Assembly (NCBI RefSeq): GCF_020012125.1
Contig: NZ_JAIFAG010000001.1
Span: 744,001 to 808,000 of the forward strand
Direction of reading: 5' to 3'
DNA length: 64,000 bases
Source of the DNA: Hymenobacter psoromatis
Lineage (GTDB): Bacteria > Bacteroidota > Bacteroidia > Cytophagales > Hymenobacteraceae
Shown: positions 33,850 to 42,496 of the stretch, piece after piece
Layout of the letters: every line of letters starts with the position of its first letter
How positions within the stretch are numbered: the stretch's first letter is position 1
Made by a program: the position numbers and the translations under genes
Notes under the pieces: generated by a model
The model's input: the letters and a program-made list of their open reading frames with translations, nothing else
Told to the model about the DNA's origin: nothing
The model's database searches: none

Positions 33850-36608
33850 TATAAACTCTTCTCCGCCCGCGCTTTGCCGAAATCTAGTATCCGGTCAATA
33901 AACTGGTACGGCGTATACCCAGCCAGCGCGGTTTGGTGAAAAATGCAGGTTGCGGGCGTCATGCCGGGTAGGGAATTAACCTCAATAATAAGCACTTCGA
34001 CCGCCCCGCCGGCCCGCACCCGCACGAAGGCATCAATGCGGGCGTAGCCCTCGATGCCCAGCACCTCGGCCACCTGGCGCAACACGCGCTTCACCTCGTC
34101 CGAAATGCGCTGGCGCTCGGCCGGGTCGGCGGCGTAGCGGGCGGGCGTGATATTCTGCCCCTCGCCGGCCAGAAACTTCTCCTCCAGGCTCAGCACCTCG
34201 CCCGTTGCCAGCGCCTCGCTGGCCTCGAATACCTCGATGTGCAGTTCGCCGCTTTCGTCATACGAAGTCAGCAGCCCGCCCGTGATTTCCAGGAAGGTAG
34301 CCGCGCCGTCGGGGCCGATGAGGGTTTCCACCAAGAAGGCATCCTTCTGCGGAAATTCCTCCTTGAAGCCCAAGTGTAGCACGGCGGCCGGGCCGGGCAG
34401 CAGCGCTTCCTGCTCGCGGAACATCTGCTCGCTGAAGGCTTGCAGCTCGGCGCGGTTCTTTATCTTTTTCACCGCCGAGGAGCACCCGTCGTCGGCTGGC
34501 TTGGCGATGAAGGGGTAGGGAAAATCGGCCTCCAGGCTGCGGTAGAATGCCGCTGGGTCGGCGGCCCACTCCAGACGGGCGGCTAGGCGGTGGGCAGCCA
34601 CGCGCAGGCCGGCTTCGCGCAGGCGGCGGTTGGTCTCGAACTTGTTGATGGTCACGGCCGAGCTGTCGGCGCCCGAGCCGTTGTAGGGCAGGCCCAGTTT
34701 TTCCAGCTCGCGCTGCAAGGCCCCATCCTCCCCCGGCCGGCCGTGCAGGGCAATGAATACCTCATCCACCAGCTCGGCCAGCTCTTCAAACGAGAGGCGG
34801 CGCGGCGCGGCAATGGCCTGGCCCGCGTACACTTGGGTAATCAAGCTGGCTTCCGCGCGGATGTGCGCCAGGACAGGGTGCGCCGCGTGGCCCGCCTCGG
34901 CCTGCTCTATTTTCTCCCGAATATCGTCGGCGTTGTCCTTCAGCATCACGTTGATGGGCAGCTCGTAGAGCCGAAACTCGGCGCTGCTGCCGGCCAGAAA
35001 CACCGGCATCGGCCGATACTTGGTGCTCGAACTCAGCTTCTCGTAAATATTGCGCCCGCTCTCCACCGAAATGTGCCGCTCCGAGGAGTAGCCGCCCATG
35101 ATGACCGCCACCCGGATGCGCTCGTCGGTGCCGCCCTGCCGCCCGCGAATATCATTGTCTAGCTCGTGTAATAGCGTGCCTAGCTGTACCGGTTTCAGGC
35201 CGCCGCGCCGCCGCGCCGCTAGCGAAGTGCGGATAAGGTAGGTTAAGAACTGGCTCGGATTCAGCCCAATCTCGGCCGCTTGGTGGAAGAAGAACGAGGC
35301 CGGCAGCATCCCGCTCGTCGTATTCGGGTCGTTGAGAAAAATCGTCCCGTCCGCCTGAATAAAGCCGTCCAGTCGCGCATACACCTCAAACCCGAAGGTG
35401 CGAAACATTGTCTGCGCCTGCTGGCGAATGCGCTCAATATCGGCCTCCGGCAAGTCAATGGGCGTGATTTTGCGGGCCAGGCCCGGCAGGTACTTGGCGC
35501 GGTAGTCGAAGACCTCGCTTCCCTTCACGATTTCGGTGGGGGGTAGGGCGAGGGGTTGGCCTTTTTGGTCTTCGATAACGATGCAGGAGAACTCACGGCC
35601 GGCTACGAATTGCTCTATTAGCGCTGAATTTTCGCCGGTAAGACTATAGATTGAGACGAGCGCAAATTCTTTGAAGCTAGCGTCAATAAAATCAAGTAGA
35701 GCCTCAGGATGATAGAAAATCTCGCTCTTCTCTACCCAACCCTTCGGATGCAGAGGCTTGGATTTGTATTTAAAACCAAGAATAGTTTTTATTTCAGGCT
35801 TGGGCTCGAAGCCATAAGCTACCGCTCTGACCGGCAAACCAATGCCTTCCCGAACGTCAGTTAACTGCCGCACCCAGATGAGGCGGTCATTTTCATCCCG
35901 TCCTTCCCACTGTGCTTTCGTTAGGGTACGTTCAAAAAGCGCGCGTTCTAGCGCGGCCCGAAATTCTTCCGTATTCTCCTCTCGTACAATGCTTACCCCA
36001 ATGCTGCTACCCTGGCGCGGCGATTTGACTACCAGCGGTAGACCCAACTCTTGCACCAGTTCGGCTAATTCATCTTTCCCAATGCTATTCGTCACCCGAA
36101 ACTTCGGCGTAGCCAGCCCCACGACCTGCATCAGCCGCTTCTGAGCGATTTTATCAATGCCGATGGCCGAGGGAAGAATGCCGGAGCCCGAGTACGGCAG
36201 CCCGACCCACTCCAGCAGGCCCTGAATGGCTCCGTCCTCGCCGCCCGGCCCGTGCAGGGCCAGGAATGCGAAGTCCATGAGCCGGGGCAACTCGCTGGCT
36301 TCTACGCGGCGGCCTACGGGGGCGATGAGCGCCGTCAACTCCTCATCGGTTAGCTCGCCCAGGTTTTCGATGTAGAGCTGCCAGGGGTGGCGCGAGGGGG
36401 GTAGGGCCGCCACGGGCGGGTAAAAATCGCGGATGGTGCCCTTGTACAAGTACTGCCAGTCGAGCAGAATAAACTGCCCCAGGCTATCCACGAAAATGGG
36501 GACGGGCTGAAACAGGCCCTTATCCAGATTATCAAAAACGGTGCGCCCACCGGCGAAGGAAATCTCCCGCTCGCGCGAGGTGCCCCCGAAGAAAATGCCG
36601 ATTCTCAT
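33849..36608 (-). CDS. ddl: Double-length D-alanine-D-alanine ligase (two fused ATP-grasp ligase units)
   Basis: 919 residues from ATG 36608 (MRIGIFFGGTSREREISFAGG), or one codon earlier. The first unit (about 1-465) has the Ddl beginning GGTSREREIS, FLALHGPGGEDG, PRQGSSIGVSIV, a Lys-rich ATP-grasp lid and FLNDPNTTSGMLPASFFFHQA. The second unit (about 480-919) repeats the order: VIMGGYSSERHIS, FIALHGRPGEDGALQ, PYNGSGADSS, AKPADDGCSS and IIEVNSLPGMTPATCIFHQTA. Normal Ddl is about 310-370 residues, so this is a tandem fusion with both units keeping catalytic motifs. D-Ala-D-Ala formation for peptidoglycan is the expected role; one unit may be structural or act on another ligand. A PASTA gene follows downstream. 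Confidence 0.88.
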   Translation of the reverse strand: MRIGIFFGGTSREREISFAGGRTVFDNLDKGLFQPVPIFVDSLGQFILLDWQYLYKGTIRDFYPPVAALPPSRHPWQLYIENLGELTDEELTALIAPVGRRVEASELPRLMDFAFLALHGPGGEDGAIQGLLEWVGLPYSGSGILPSAIGIDKIAQKRLMQVVGLATPKFRVTNSIGKDELAELVQELGLPLVVKSPRQGSSIGVSIVREENTEEFRAALERALFERTLTKAQWEGRDENDRLIWVRQLTDVREGIGLPVRAVAYGFEPKPEIKTILGFKYKSKPLHPKGWVEKSEIFYHPEALLDFIDASFKEFALVSIYSLTGENSALIEQFVAGREFSCIVIEDQKGQPLALPPTEIVKGSEVFDYRAKYLPGLARKITPIDLPEADIERIRQQAQTMFRTFGFEVYARLDGFIQADGTIFLNDPNTTSGMLPASFFFHQAAEIGLNPSQFLTYLIRTSLAARRRGGLKPVQLGTLLHELDNDIRGRQGGTDERIRVAVIMGGYSSERHISVESGRNIYEKLSSSTKYRPMPVFLAGSSAEFRLYELPINVMLKDNADDIREKIEQAEAGHAAHPVLAHIRAEASLITQVYAGQAIAAPRRLSFEELAELVDEVFIALHGRPGEDGALQRELEKLGLPYNGSGADSSAVTINKFETNRRLREAGLRVAAHRLAARLEWAADPAAFYRSLEADFPYPFIAKPADDGCSSAVKKIKNRAELQAFSEQMFREQEALLPGPAAVLHLGFKEEFPQKDAFLVETLIGPDGAATFLEITGGLLTSYDESGELHIEVFEASEALATGEVLSLEEKFLAGEGQNITPARYAADPAERQRISDEVKRVLRQVAEVLGIEGYARIDAFVRVRAGGAVEVLIIEVNSLPGMTPATCIFHQTALAGYTPYQFIDRILDFGKARAEKSL

Positions 36609-36793
36609 CATACTACCCACAAAGGTAGAATGTAGGGTAAGCTTTAGCTTGCCGCCGCAGGGCCGCCGCCAGCCCGCCCTACCCCCCACCAGCCCCAGCG
36701 CGCCCGCCAAAACTACCCGCCGCCGTAGCCGTTAGTACCTTGCCGGGCCCATTTACGGCCCTGCGGTGCCAGCTAAACTTACCCTACTCCTTC

Positions 36794-37984
36794 ATGAACA
36801 CCCTCGCCAATTACAACTTCGCCGGCCACCGCGCCGTGGTGCGCGTCGATTTCAACGTGCCGCTCGATAAAGACCTGCATATCACCGACGACACCCGCAT
36901 CCGGGCGGCCACGCCCAGCATTATGAAAATTCTGGGTGATAGCGGCTCGGTGGTGCTACTCTCGCACCTGGGCCGGCCCAAGGGCGGCTACGAAAAGAAA
37001 TTTTCGCTCGAAACCCTGCTGCCGCGCCTGGCGCAGGAGTACGGCCGCTCGGTGCAGTGGGCCGGCGATGTGCTCTCGGACGAGGCCCTGGCCACGGCCC
37101 AGCGCCTGCAGCCCGGCCAGGTACTACTGCTGGATAATCTGCGTTTTCACCCCGAGGAAGAAGCCGGCGACCCGGAATTTGCCCAAAAGCTGGCCCGCCT
37201 CGGCGACGTGTACGTGAACGATGCCTTTGGAGCGGCCCACCGCCGCCACGCCTCCACGGCCGTAATGGCGCAGTACTTCGCACCGCAGGACCGCCTGGGT
37301 GGCCTGCTGCTGCAAAGCGAGCTGGATAACGCCCGCAAGGTGCTCGACAACCCGCTGCGACCCTACACCGCCATCATGGGCGGGGCCAAGATTTCGGATA
37401 AGATTGAGTTGATTGAGCGGCTGCTGGACAAAGTGGATAATATCCTCATTGGCGGGGCAATGGTCTACACCTTCATCGTGGCCCAGGGCGGCAACGTGGG
37501 CAATTCGCTGGTCGAAACTGATAAGATTGACTTGGCTAAGCGCCTTATGCAGAAGGCGGAGGAAAAAGGCGTAGAACTGATTTTGCCCGGCGACAGCCTC
37601 ATCGCTGATAAGTTTGCCAACGACGCTAATATAGATATTGCTGGCAACGGTGATATCCCGACTGGCTGGATGGGCCTCGACATCGGCCCCGATGCCCGCG
37701 AGCAGTTCGCCAGCATCATTCAGGATGCCAAAACCATCCTCTGGAACGGCCCAATGGGCGTGTTTGAGCTGAGCAACTTCAGCCTGGGTACCGAGTACGT
37801 AGCTCGCGCTGTGGCCGAAGCCACCGATGCCGGGGCCTACTCGCTCATCGGCGGCGGCGACTCGGCTGCCGCCGTGCAACAGCTCGGCTTCGCCAGCCGC
37901 GTGAGCTACATCAGCACCGGCGGCGGCGCGCTGTTGGAGTTTATGGAGGGGAAGGAGCTGCCCGGCGTAGCGGCACTGGGGTAG
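36794..37984 (+). CDS. pgk: Phosphoglycerate kinase
   Basis: Glycolytic enzyme (396 aa) that transfers the acyl phosphate of 1,3-bisphosphoglycerate to ADP. Start ATG 36794 (MNTLANYNFAGHRAVVRVDFN). Signature RVDFNVPLDKDLHITDDTRI, the substrate stretch LLSHLGRPKG, VYVNDAFGAAHRRHAST, the AIMGGAKISDKIELIERLL region and the C-terminal GGGDSAAAVQQLG motif with TGGGALLEFMEG are intact. Followed by a 30-bp hairpin terminator at 38074 and a repeat at 38011. Confidence 0.96.
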   Translation: MNTLANYNFAGHRAVVRVDFNVPLDKDLHITDDTRIRAATPSIMKILGDSGSVVLLSHLGRPKGGYEKKFSLETLLPRLAQEYGRSVQWAGDVLSDEALATAQRLQPGQVLLLDNLRFHPEEEAGDPEFAQKLARLGDVYVNDAFGAAHRRHASTAVMAQYFAPQDRLGGLLLQSELDNARKVLDNPLRPYTAIMGGAKISDKIELIERLLDKVDNILIGGAMVYTFIVAQGGNVGNSLVETDKIDLAKRLMQKAEEKGVELILPGDSLIADKFANDANIDIAGNGDIPTGWMGLDIGPDAREQFASIIQDAKTILWNGPMGVFELSNFSLGTEYVARAVAEATDAGAYSLIGGGDSAAAVQQLGFASRVSYISTGGGALLEFMEGKELPGVAALG

Positions 37985-38010
37985 GGCTTCGGATTGGTAG
38001 TTGAAGCCGC

Positions 38011-38049
38011 TTGTCCTTACTTGATGCGCAACATGCTCGCGAGGACAAA
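38011..38049. repeat. Second copy of the TTGTCCTTRCTTGATGCGC repeat
   Basis: TTGTCCTTACTTGATGCGCAACATGCTCGCGAGGACAAA, identical to the copy at 27492 except for two positions. Confidence 0.8.
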
Positions 38050-38073
38050 CGGCTTAAAAAGTAACCTAAAATG

Positions 38074-38103
38074 AAGTGGTACCCGTATGCACGGGTACCA
38101 CTT
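38074..38103 (+). terminator. Terminator after pgk
   Basis: AAGTGGTACCCGT / ACGGGTACCACTT with a TTTTCTTTT tail, 90 bp after the pgk stop and ending 17 bp before the ATG of the next gene. Confidence 0.75.
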
Positions 38104-38119
38104 TTCTTTTCCACTTTCC

Positions 38120-38860
38120 ATGACTGACCACGAACAGGAATACGCCAAAATGGCTCGCCAGGTATATCGCACGCTCACCGACCAGCGCCCCCAGTGGGAA
38201 GCGCGCAGTCCTGCGATGGTAGCCGATTTTGAGCAATTGAATAACTTCTTGCAAGCCTACGACGAGGTATCCGGCCGCCAGGGCACCAAGAGCGCCAAGG
38301 AGCCCTCCGATGCCCGCGACCGCGCCGAGCAGGCCGCCGAAGCCGCCGCCGGCCGCATTGTGCGAGGCCTGCGCGTGTTGCAGTTGGGCGTGCGCAATCC
38401 CGCCTTGGCCGAAGTAGCGGGCTATACCCCCGATGTGCTGAACCCCCTGCACGGCGAGGAGCTGATAGGAGCCCTGAATGCTGTGGCCGCCGCCGCCGAT
38501 GGCGTTGCCCCGCTGCTCGCCAACGAAGGCGTAACCACCGAGCACCTGCAAGCCCTCGACGATGCTATTGCCGTGTACACGCCGCTGGCCAGCCTCAATA
38601 ACAGCACCTTGGAGCAGGGTAGTAACCTGAATTTCACCGCCCGCCAGGTAGTAAAGGGCCTACGCCAAGTGCTGCGCCGCCTCGACACCCGCATCGACAA
38701 CCTGCGTGACGATATTCCCAGCCTAGGCCAGGCGTACAATGATGCCCGCGCCGCCGCCGAAGTTGGTGACCTGGCCGAAGGCGAAAAAGGCCCCGATGGC
38801 GGCATCGGCCGCGCCGCCGCCGGCAACGCCTACGGCCCCGAGCGCCCGGTAGGGGAATAG
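38120..38860 (+). CDS. Helical hypothetical protein
   Basis: 246 residues from ATG 38120 (MTDHEQEYAKMARQVYRTLT). A soluble helix-rich protein with short hydrophobic periodicity (DVLNPLHGEELIGALNAVAAAADGV and LNFTARQVVKGLRQVLRRLDTRIDN). C-terminus Gly/Pro-rich. No family recognised. The start overlaps no other feature and its 5' side is the pgk terminator. Function unknown. Confidence 0.6.
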   Translation: MTDHEQEYAKMARQVYRTLTDQRPQWEARSPAMVADFEQLNNFLQAYDEVSGRQGTKSAKEPSDARDRAEQAAEAAAGRIVRGLRVLQLGVRNPALAEVAGYTPDVLNPLHGEELIGALNAVAAAADGVAPLLANEGVTTEHLQALDDAIAVYTPLASLNNSTLEQGSNLNFTARQVVKGLRQVLRRLDTRIDNLRDDIPSLGQAYNDARAAAEVGDLAEGEKGPDGGIGRAAAGNAYGPERPVGE

Positions 38861-38873
38861 GGCTTTAAGAGAT

Positions 38874-38939
38874 AAGAACTAAAAAGGAACGGGTCATGCT
38901 GAGCTTTTCGAAGCATGACCCGTTCCTTTTTAGTTCTTA
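38874..38939. repeat. Intergenic palindrome (GTCATGC family), perfect
   Basis: AAGAACTAAAAAGGAACGGGTCATGC / GCATGACCCGTTCCTTTTTAGTTCTT with a short GAGCTTTTCGAA-type loop. It follows the helical hypothetical gene and may double as its terminator. Confidence 0.9.
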
Positions 38940-38969
38940 AACTTGCTTCTGAGCAAAGAAAGTCGAGAG

Positions 38970-39087
38970 AAAAGAACGTCATGCCGAGCTTGTCGAAGCA
39001 TCTCGCGTGTAGCAGTAACTCAATCGTTGGCTCCGCATTTAATGGCGCGAGCGAGATGATTCGGCAAGCTCAGCATGACGTTCTTTT
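38970..39087. repeat. Intergenic palindrome (GTCATGC family)
   Basis: AAAAGAACGTCATGCCGAGC and GCTCAGCATGACGTTCTTTT outer arms, inner GAAGCATCTCGC / GCGAGATGATTC arms. Two elements of the same family lie within 220 bp here. Confidence 0.9.
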
Positions 39088-39105
39088 TTGCAAGTCTCTT
39101 ATCTT

Positions 39106-39459
39106 TTAATCCTTAACTGACTTTTCCAGTTCACGCAGCAGTTCATCAGCGGCTTGCTCCACATCGGGGTAGCCTTGCTGGGCGGCGCGCTCCTTGGCAG
39201 CAAGGAGGCCATCGCGGTGCACGGTTTTGAAGTCGCCGTAAGGAAATTTGTAGCGGCCCTTGTTATCGGCACTCTGGCTTTTGTCTTCGCCCAGGTGCCA
39301 CTGCGCGTATTCCCCGATTTCGTGGTCTTTGAGAAACGCATTTTCTGCTTTTGCATCAGGATTGTGCTGGCCCCAATGACCTTGGTCGTTCTTGATTTTA
39401 CCGTCCTTAATCAGCTTTTTAGCAAACGTGACGGCGGCGTGATTTAGCGTAATACTCAT
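39106..39459 (-). CDS. Conserved hypothetical protein
   Basis: 117 residues from ATG 39459 (MSITLNHAAVTFAKKLIK). Contains ENAFLKDHEIGEYAQWHLGED and RYKFPYGDFKTVHRDGLLAAKERAAQQGYPDVEQAA, a compact alpha/beta domain with conserved aromatic and acidic residues seen in many small bacterial proteins of unknown role. The gene sits immediately after two tandem palindromes. Function unknown. Confidence 0.6.
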   Translation of the reverse strand: MSITLNHAAVTFAKKLIKDGKIKNDQGHWGQHNPDAKAENAFLKDHEIGEYAQWHLGEDKSQSADNKGRYKFPYGDFKTVHRDGLLAAKERAAQQGYPDVEQAADELLRELEKSVKD

Positions 39460-39629
39460 GGCGGGGGTAGGAAAAGGTGACGCCTTTTTTACGAGTGGCC
39501 TGGGGCTTCGTGTTACAGCCGGGCTTATGGTCAGTAGCTTAGGCCCAAACGCCTTGCGTACCCAGCCAAAAGCAGACTGTGCCCGCAGGGCTAATAAAGC
39601 ATTATAGATTGAAGCTAACCGCTTATTTA

Positions 39630-40271
39630 TCAGTTCACGTAAAGCGCTTCCATTCTCTGGCCCAAGCAGCGGAAACCGCGGCCGGGCAGGCGGCCGGTGA
39701 GGCGGGTAGCCAGGGCCTGCGCCTCAGGGGTTTCCAGCACGGCCAGTTCGTGTAGCCAAGCCAGGCGGCGCAGCTGCGGCTCGATGAGGCCCAGCGGATT
39801 GATAGGCGCGTATTCGGAGCGCAGGTAGTCTTTGGTGCGGGTTTCGAGGCTGCGCACAAAGGCCCGTAGCTGACGGCGGTCGCGGGGGCGGTCGGCTAGC
39901 GTCACTTGCAGGTGGGCGGTGTGCAGCGTAGCCTGGTGCCACCAGTTTTGCCAAGCGTAGAGCACCACCAGGGCCATCCCCAGGGCCACGCTGAGCGCAT
40001 AGAGCCAGAAGTGGGGGGGTAGGGACCGCAAATTCTCGAACTGCACGCGGGCGGCGTTGCCGATTATCCAGAGCGCGCCGGCTGCCAGCCAGCGCAGGTT
40101 TTTGGCCGGTACCACGCGCTGGTACTCCAGCCGCATGGGTAGCAATTCTTCGTAGGGAATCTCAACGGCCATATTTACCTGCCCCCGGCCATCACGCTGG
40201 TTTACATAAAGACCGTCTTTGCGCAGCGTGAGCTGCGTGGAGCGGGTGACCTGACTTTGCTGAAACTGCAT
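39630..40271 (-). CDS. Hypothetical membrane protein
   Basis: 213 residues. Two probable membrane segments (LRWLAAGALWIIGNAARVQ and WLYALSVALGMALVVLYAW) separate an N-terminal soluble region from a C-terminal helical part with many Arg. No recognisable domain. It is followed 20 bp downstream (on the minus strand) by the M50 protease gene, so the two may be co-transcribed, but nothing links them functionally. Confidence 0.6.
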   Translation of the reverse strand: MQFQQSQVTRSTQLTLRKDGLYVNQRDGRGQVNMAVEIPYEELLPMRLEYQRVVPAKNLRWLAAGALWIIGNAARVQFENLRSLPPHFWLYALSVALGMALVVLYAWQNWWHQATLHTAHLQVTLADRPRDRRQLRAFVRSLETRTKDYLRSEYAPINPLGLIEPQLRRLAWLHELAVLETPEAQALATRLTGRLPGRGFRCLGQRMEALYVN

Positions 40272-40291
40272 AATATGAATAAAACTAGCAA

Positions 40292-41560
40292 CTAATAGCT
40301 AACAGCCAAAAGAGGGGCGGGTGAGAAACATAAAATAAATAGACCAACCATAATCCAGCCCAGCACCTGTCGGCCGGGGCTGAGGGCGCGGTCGTCGGGC
40401 GCGGCCGGGTGGTAGATGCCCGAGAGCCGGCCCAGCAGCAGCCCAAACAGCAGCCAGCCCGGCTGCCCCATCGTGCCAGGCCAGGCCGTAGCCACCGCGA
40501 TTTGTCCCCCCCAGATGAGCGCGCCCACCGCCAAGCCCCAGCTGGCGCGCGGCAACAGCCGCCAGCAAACCAAGCCCAGATATAGGGCGTAGGGTACGCC
40601 GCCATAGAGCCACGTTTGCCAGCCGCTGCGCAGCGAGAAAATCCCCAGCCCGGCATAGAAAATAAAGGCCACGAACAATAGCGCCGACAGCCGCCCCGCC
40701 CGGCGCGGCCCCAGCAGCCCGTACAAAATGTGACCGCCATCGAGCTGGCCGATGGGCAGCAGGTTGAGGGCCGTGAAAAACAAGCTCAGCTCGCCGGCCA
40801 CCAGCAGGGGGTAGCGCAGCAGCAGGTTGGGGGGGGGTAGGCGGTGCGGGTCGGCAAAGGCGGTTTCCAGCCAGCGGTAGAGCAGCGGCTGGGCCAGTGT
40901 GAATTCCGGGGCTGGGTAGCGCCCCAGGCTGCGAGTAGTCACGAGCAAGTATTCGGCCTGGTCGGGTAAATGGGTGAAGGCGTAAATAAGCAGCGGCACC
41001 GCCACCAGCAGCCCCGCCAATGGTCCGGCCAGCCCGATGTCGAAAAACTCGCGCCGCGAGAATATCCGGTCCTTCACCCGAATAACGGCCCCGAACGTGC
41101 CTAGCCCCAGCGGCACGGGTAGGAAAATAGGCAGCGTGGTGCGCACCTTATTATAGCGCGCCGTGAAGTAGTGCCCGAACTCGTGCACCGCCAGCACCCC
41201 CAGAAACGGCCCCGCGTAGAGCAGCCCCCAGCCCAACTGCCGCCACCGCTCGGCGGCCGGTAGACTAAACACATCCAGTGGCAGCAGCTCTACCGGCCCG
41301 CTGCGCACCAGCTGCACGCCCGCTAGCACGGTGCAAGCCAGCGTGAGCAAAAACAGCCCCAGGTGCAGCGCATAGCGCCAGCCCCGCGGCAGCGGTGGCC
41401 GCTCATAGCGCCGAAACAGGTGGCCGGCCCAAGCCCGGCGTACGGGCGCGGGCTCGGCGGCCGCGTCGGCGGGCCAGCTCAGCAACGGCGGCTCGGCGGG
41501 GGCCGGCGGCTCAGGCGGGGGTAGGGGCCAGCGGTTCGGGATATTCTCGGGGAAAGACAC
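40292..41560 (-). CDS. Site-2 protease family (M50) zinc metalloprotease
   Basis: 422 residues. A Pro-rich N-terminus is followed by membrane helices, the zinc-binding HEFGHYFTARYN (HExxH) at about 127-138 and, later, the LPIGQLDGGHILY motif with the third zinc ligand (LDG). These are the two hallmarks of intramembrane S2P proteases that cleave membrane-anchored regulators. The first 17 codons overlap the end of the HAD gene by 50 bp. Downstream of the catalytic half are several more helices. Substrate unknown. Confidence 0.9.
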   Translation of the reverse strand: MSFPENIPNRWPLPPPEPPAPAEPPLLSWPADAAAEPAPVRRAWAGHLFRRYERPPLPRGWRYALHLGLFLLTLACTVLAGVQLVRSGPVELLPLDVFSLPAAERWRQLGWGLLYAGPFLGVLAVHEFGHYFTARYNKVRTTLPIFLPVPLGLGTFGAVIRVKDRIFSRREFFDIGLAGPLAGLLVAVPLLIYAFTHLPDQAEYLLVTTRSLGRYPAPEFTLAQPLLYRWLETAFADPHRLPPPNLLLRYPLLVAGELSLFFTALNLLPIGQLDGGHILYGLLGPRRAGRLSALLFVAFIFYAGLGIFSLRSGWQTWLYGGVPYALYLGLVCWRLLPRASWGLAVGALIWGGQIAVATAWPGTMGQPGWLLFGLLLGRLSGIYHPAAPDDRALSPGRQVLGWIMVGLFILCFSPAPLLAVSY

Positions 41561-42182
41561 GCAGGGCTTCGGGCAGGGCGGTGGTGAGGGTCAGGGGCGG
41601 GGCCAGGTGCAGCACGCGCAGCCCCAGGCGACGGGCCGTAGCAATGTGCTGCGGGCTGTCTTCAATGAATAACGTCTCGGCGGGCTGCCAGTTCATTTCG
41701 CGCAGCGCGTGCCGGAATATCTCCTCGCCCGGCTTGCGCAAGCCCACTTCCTGCGAATAAAAAACCCGGTCGAGGCAATCGGCAATCCCGTTTTTAAAAC
41801 CATATTTCAGCGCCAGTCGGCGGTTTATTTCGGCAATATGCAACGCGTTGGTATTGGAGAGCAGGGCCGTGGCGTAGCCGGTGCGGCGCAGCTCGCCCAG
41901 CAGGGCCAGGCGCTCGGCGGGCACATCGAGCAGCAGCGCGTGCCAAGCTGCGTCAATCTGCGCATCGGTGGCGTCGAGGTCATAAGCGGCGCGTAGTCCG
42001 GCCCGGAATCCGGCCGGCGAAAGGTGCCCGGTCTCAAATTGGTCGAACAGCTCGGCTTGGCTGGCCTGCGCATATTCGGCCGCGCGGCCCGCCCGGCTCA
42101 GGCGGCGAAACGCCTCGGGCGTGCGGTCGTAGTCAATATCAATGAGCACGCCGCCGAAGTCGAAAAGAAGATTGGGAAGCAT
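41511..42182 (-). CDS. HAD-superfamily hydrolase (HAD-IA, YihX-like)
   Basis: 223-residue phosphatase-type enzyme. Motif I DFGGVLIDID (nucleophile and acid Asp), motif II as ALLSNTNALH, and the C-terminal EDSPQHIATARRLG motif IV are in the expected order. Start ATG 42182 (MLPNLLFDFGGVL). Overlaps the M50 gene start at its 3' end and lies divergent from tRNA-Ile. Sugar phosphate or nucleotide phosphatase; the exact substrate is not predictable. Confidence 0.88.
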   Translation of the reverse strand: MLPNLLFDFGGVLIDIDYDRTPEAFRRLSRAGRAAEYAQASQAELFDQFETGHLSPAGFRAGLRAAYDLDATDAQIDAAWHALLLDVPAERLALLGELRRTGYATALLSNTNALHIAEINRRLALKYGFKNGIADCLDRVFYSQEVGLRKPGEEIFRHALREMNWQPAETLFIEDSPQHIATARRLGLRVLHLAPPLTLTTALPEALRVFPREYPEPLAPTPA

Positions 42183-42316
42183 GGGGGAATACTGGGAACT
42201 GGTAGTCGGTCGGCAAAGGTCGGGCTCAAAAGATGCTCAGTTGGTTGAGAATGCACACGCGATTGCGGCTATACGGCGTAACTTCGCAGCGCCTACCCCC
42301 TCGCGGCGGTGGTACC

Positions 42317-42390
42317 GGGCCTATAGCTCAATCGGTTAGAGCAACTGACTCATAATCAGTAGGTCCTTGGTTCGATTCCAAGTGGGCCCA
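42317..42390 (+). tRNA. tRNA with anticodon CAT, probably tRNA-Ile (lysidine type)
   Basis: 74-nt cloverleaf: acceptor GGGCCTA / TGGGCCC with discriminator A, anticodon stem ACTGA / TCAGT, loop CTCATAA (anticodon CAT), T-arm CTTGG-TTCGATT-CCAAG. The GACTCATAATC environment is that of the lysidine-modified tRNA-Ile rather than initiator or elongator Met. CCA is not encoded. The accessory region begins just after it. Confidence 0.93.
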
Positions 42391-42392
42391 CT

Positions 42393-42427
42393 AAAAGGCC
42401 ATTTCTGTTTCGGAAATGGCCTTTTTT
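42393..42427 (+). terminator. tRNA transcript terminator
   Basis: AAAAGGCCATTTC / GAAATGGCCTTTTTT hairpin directly after the tRNA. Confidence 0.9.
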
Positions 42428-42496
42428 ATTTTATGCCCCCGGTTTTGCCCCCGGTCATGCTGAATTTTTATTAACCTGATAACAAACTTTCTATCC

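Noticed and set aside
42429..42496. Direct repeats TGCCCCCGGT near 42433 and 42445 as att core
   Set aside because: Short and close together, and no matching copy was found elsewhere in the window.
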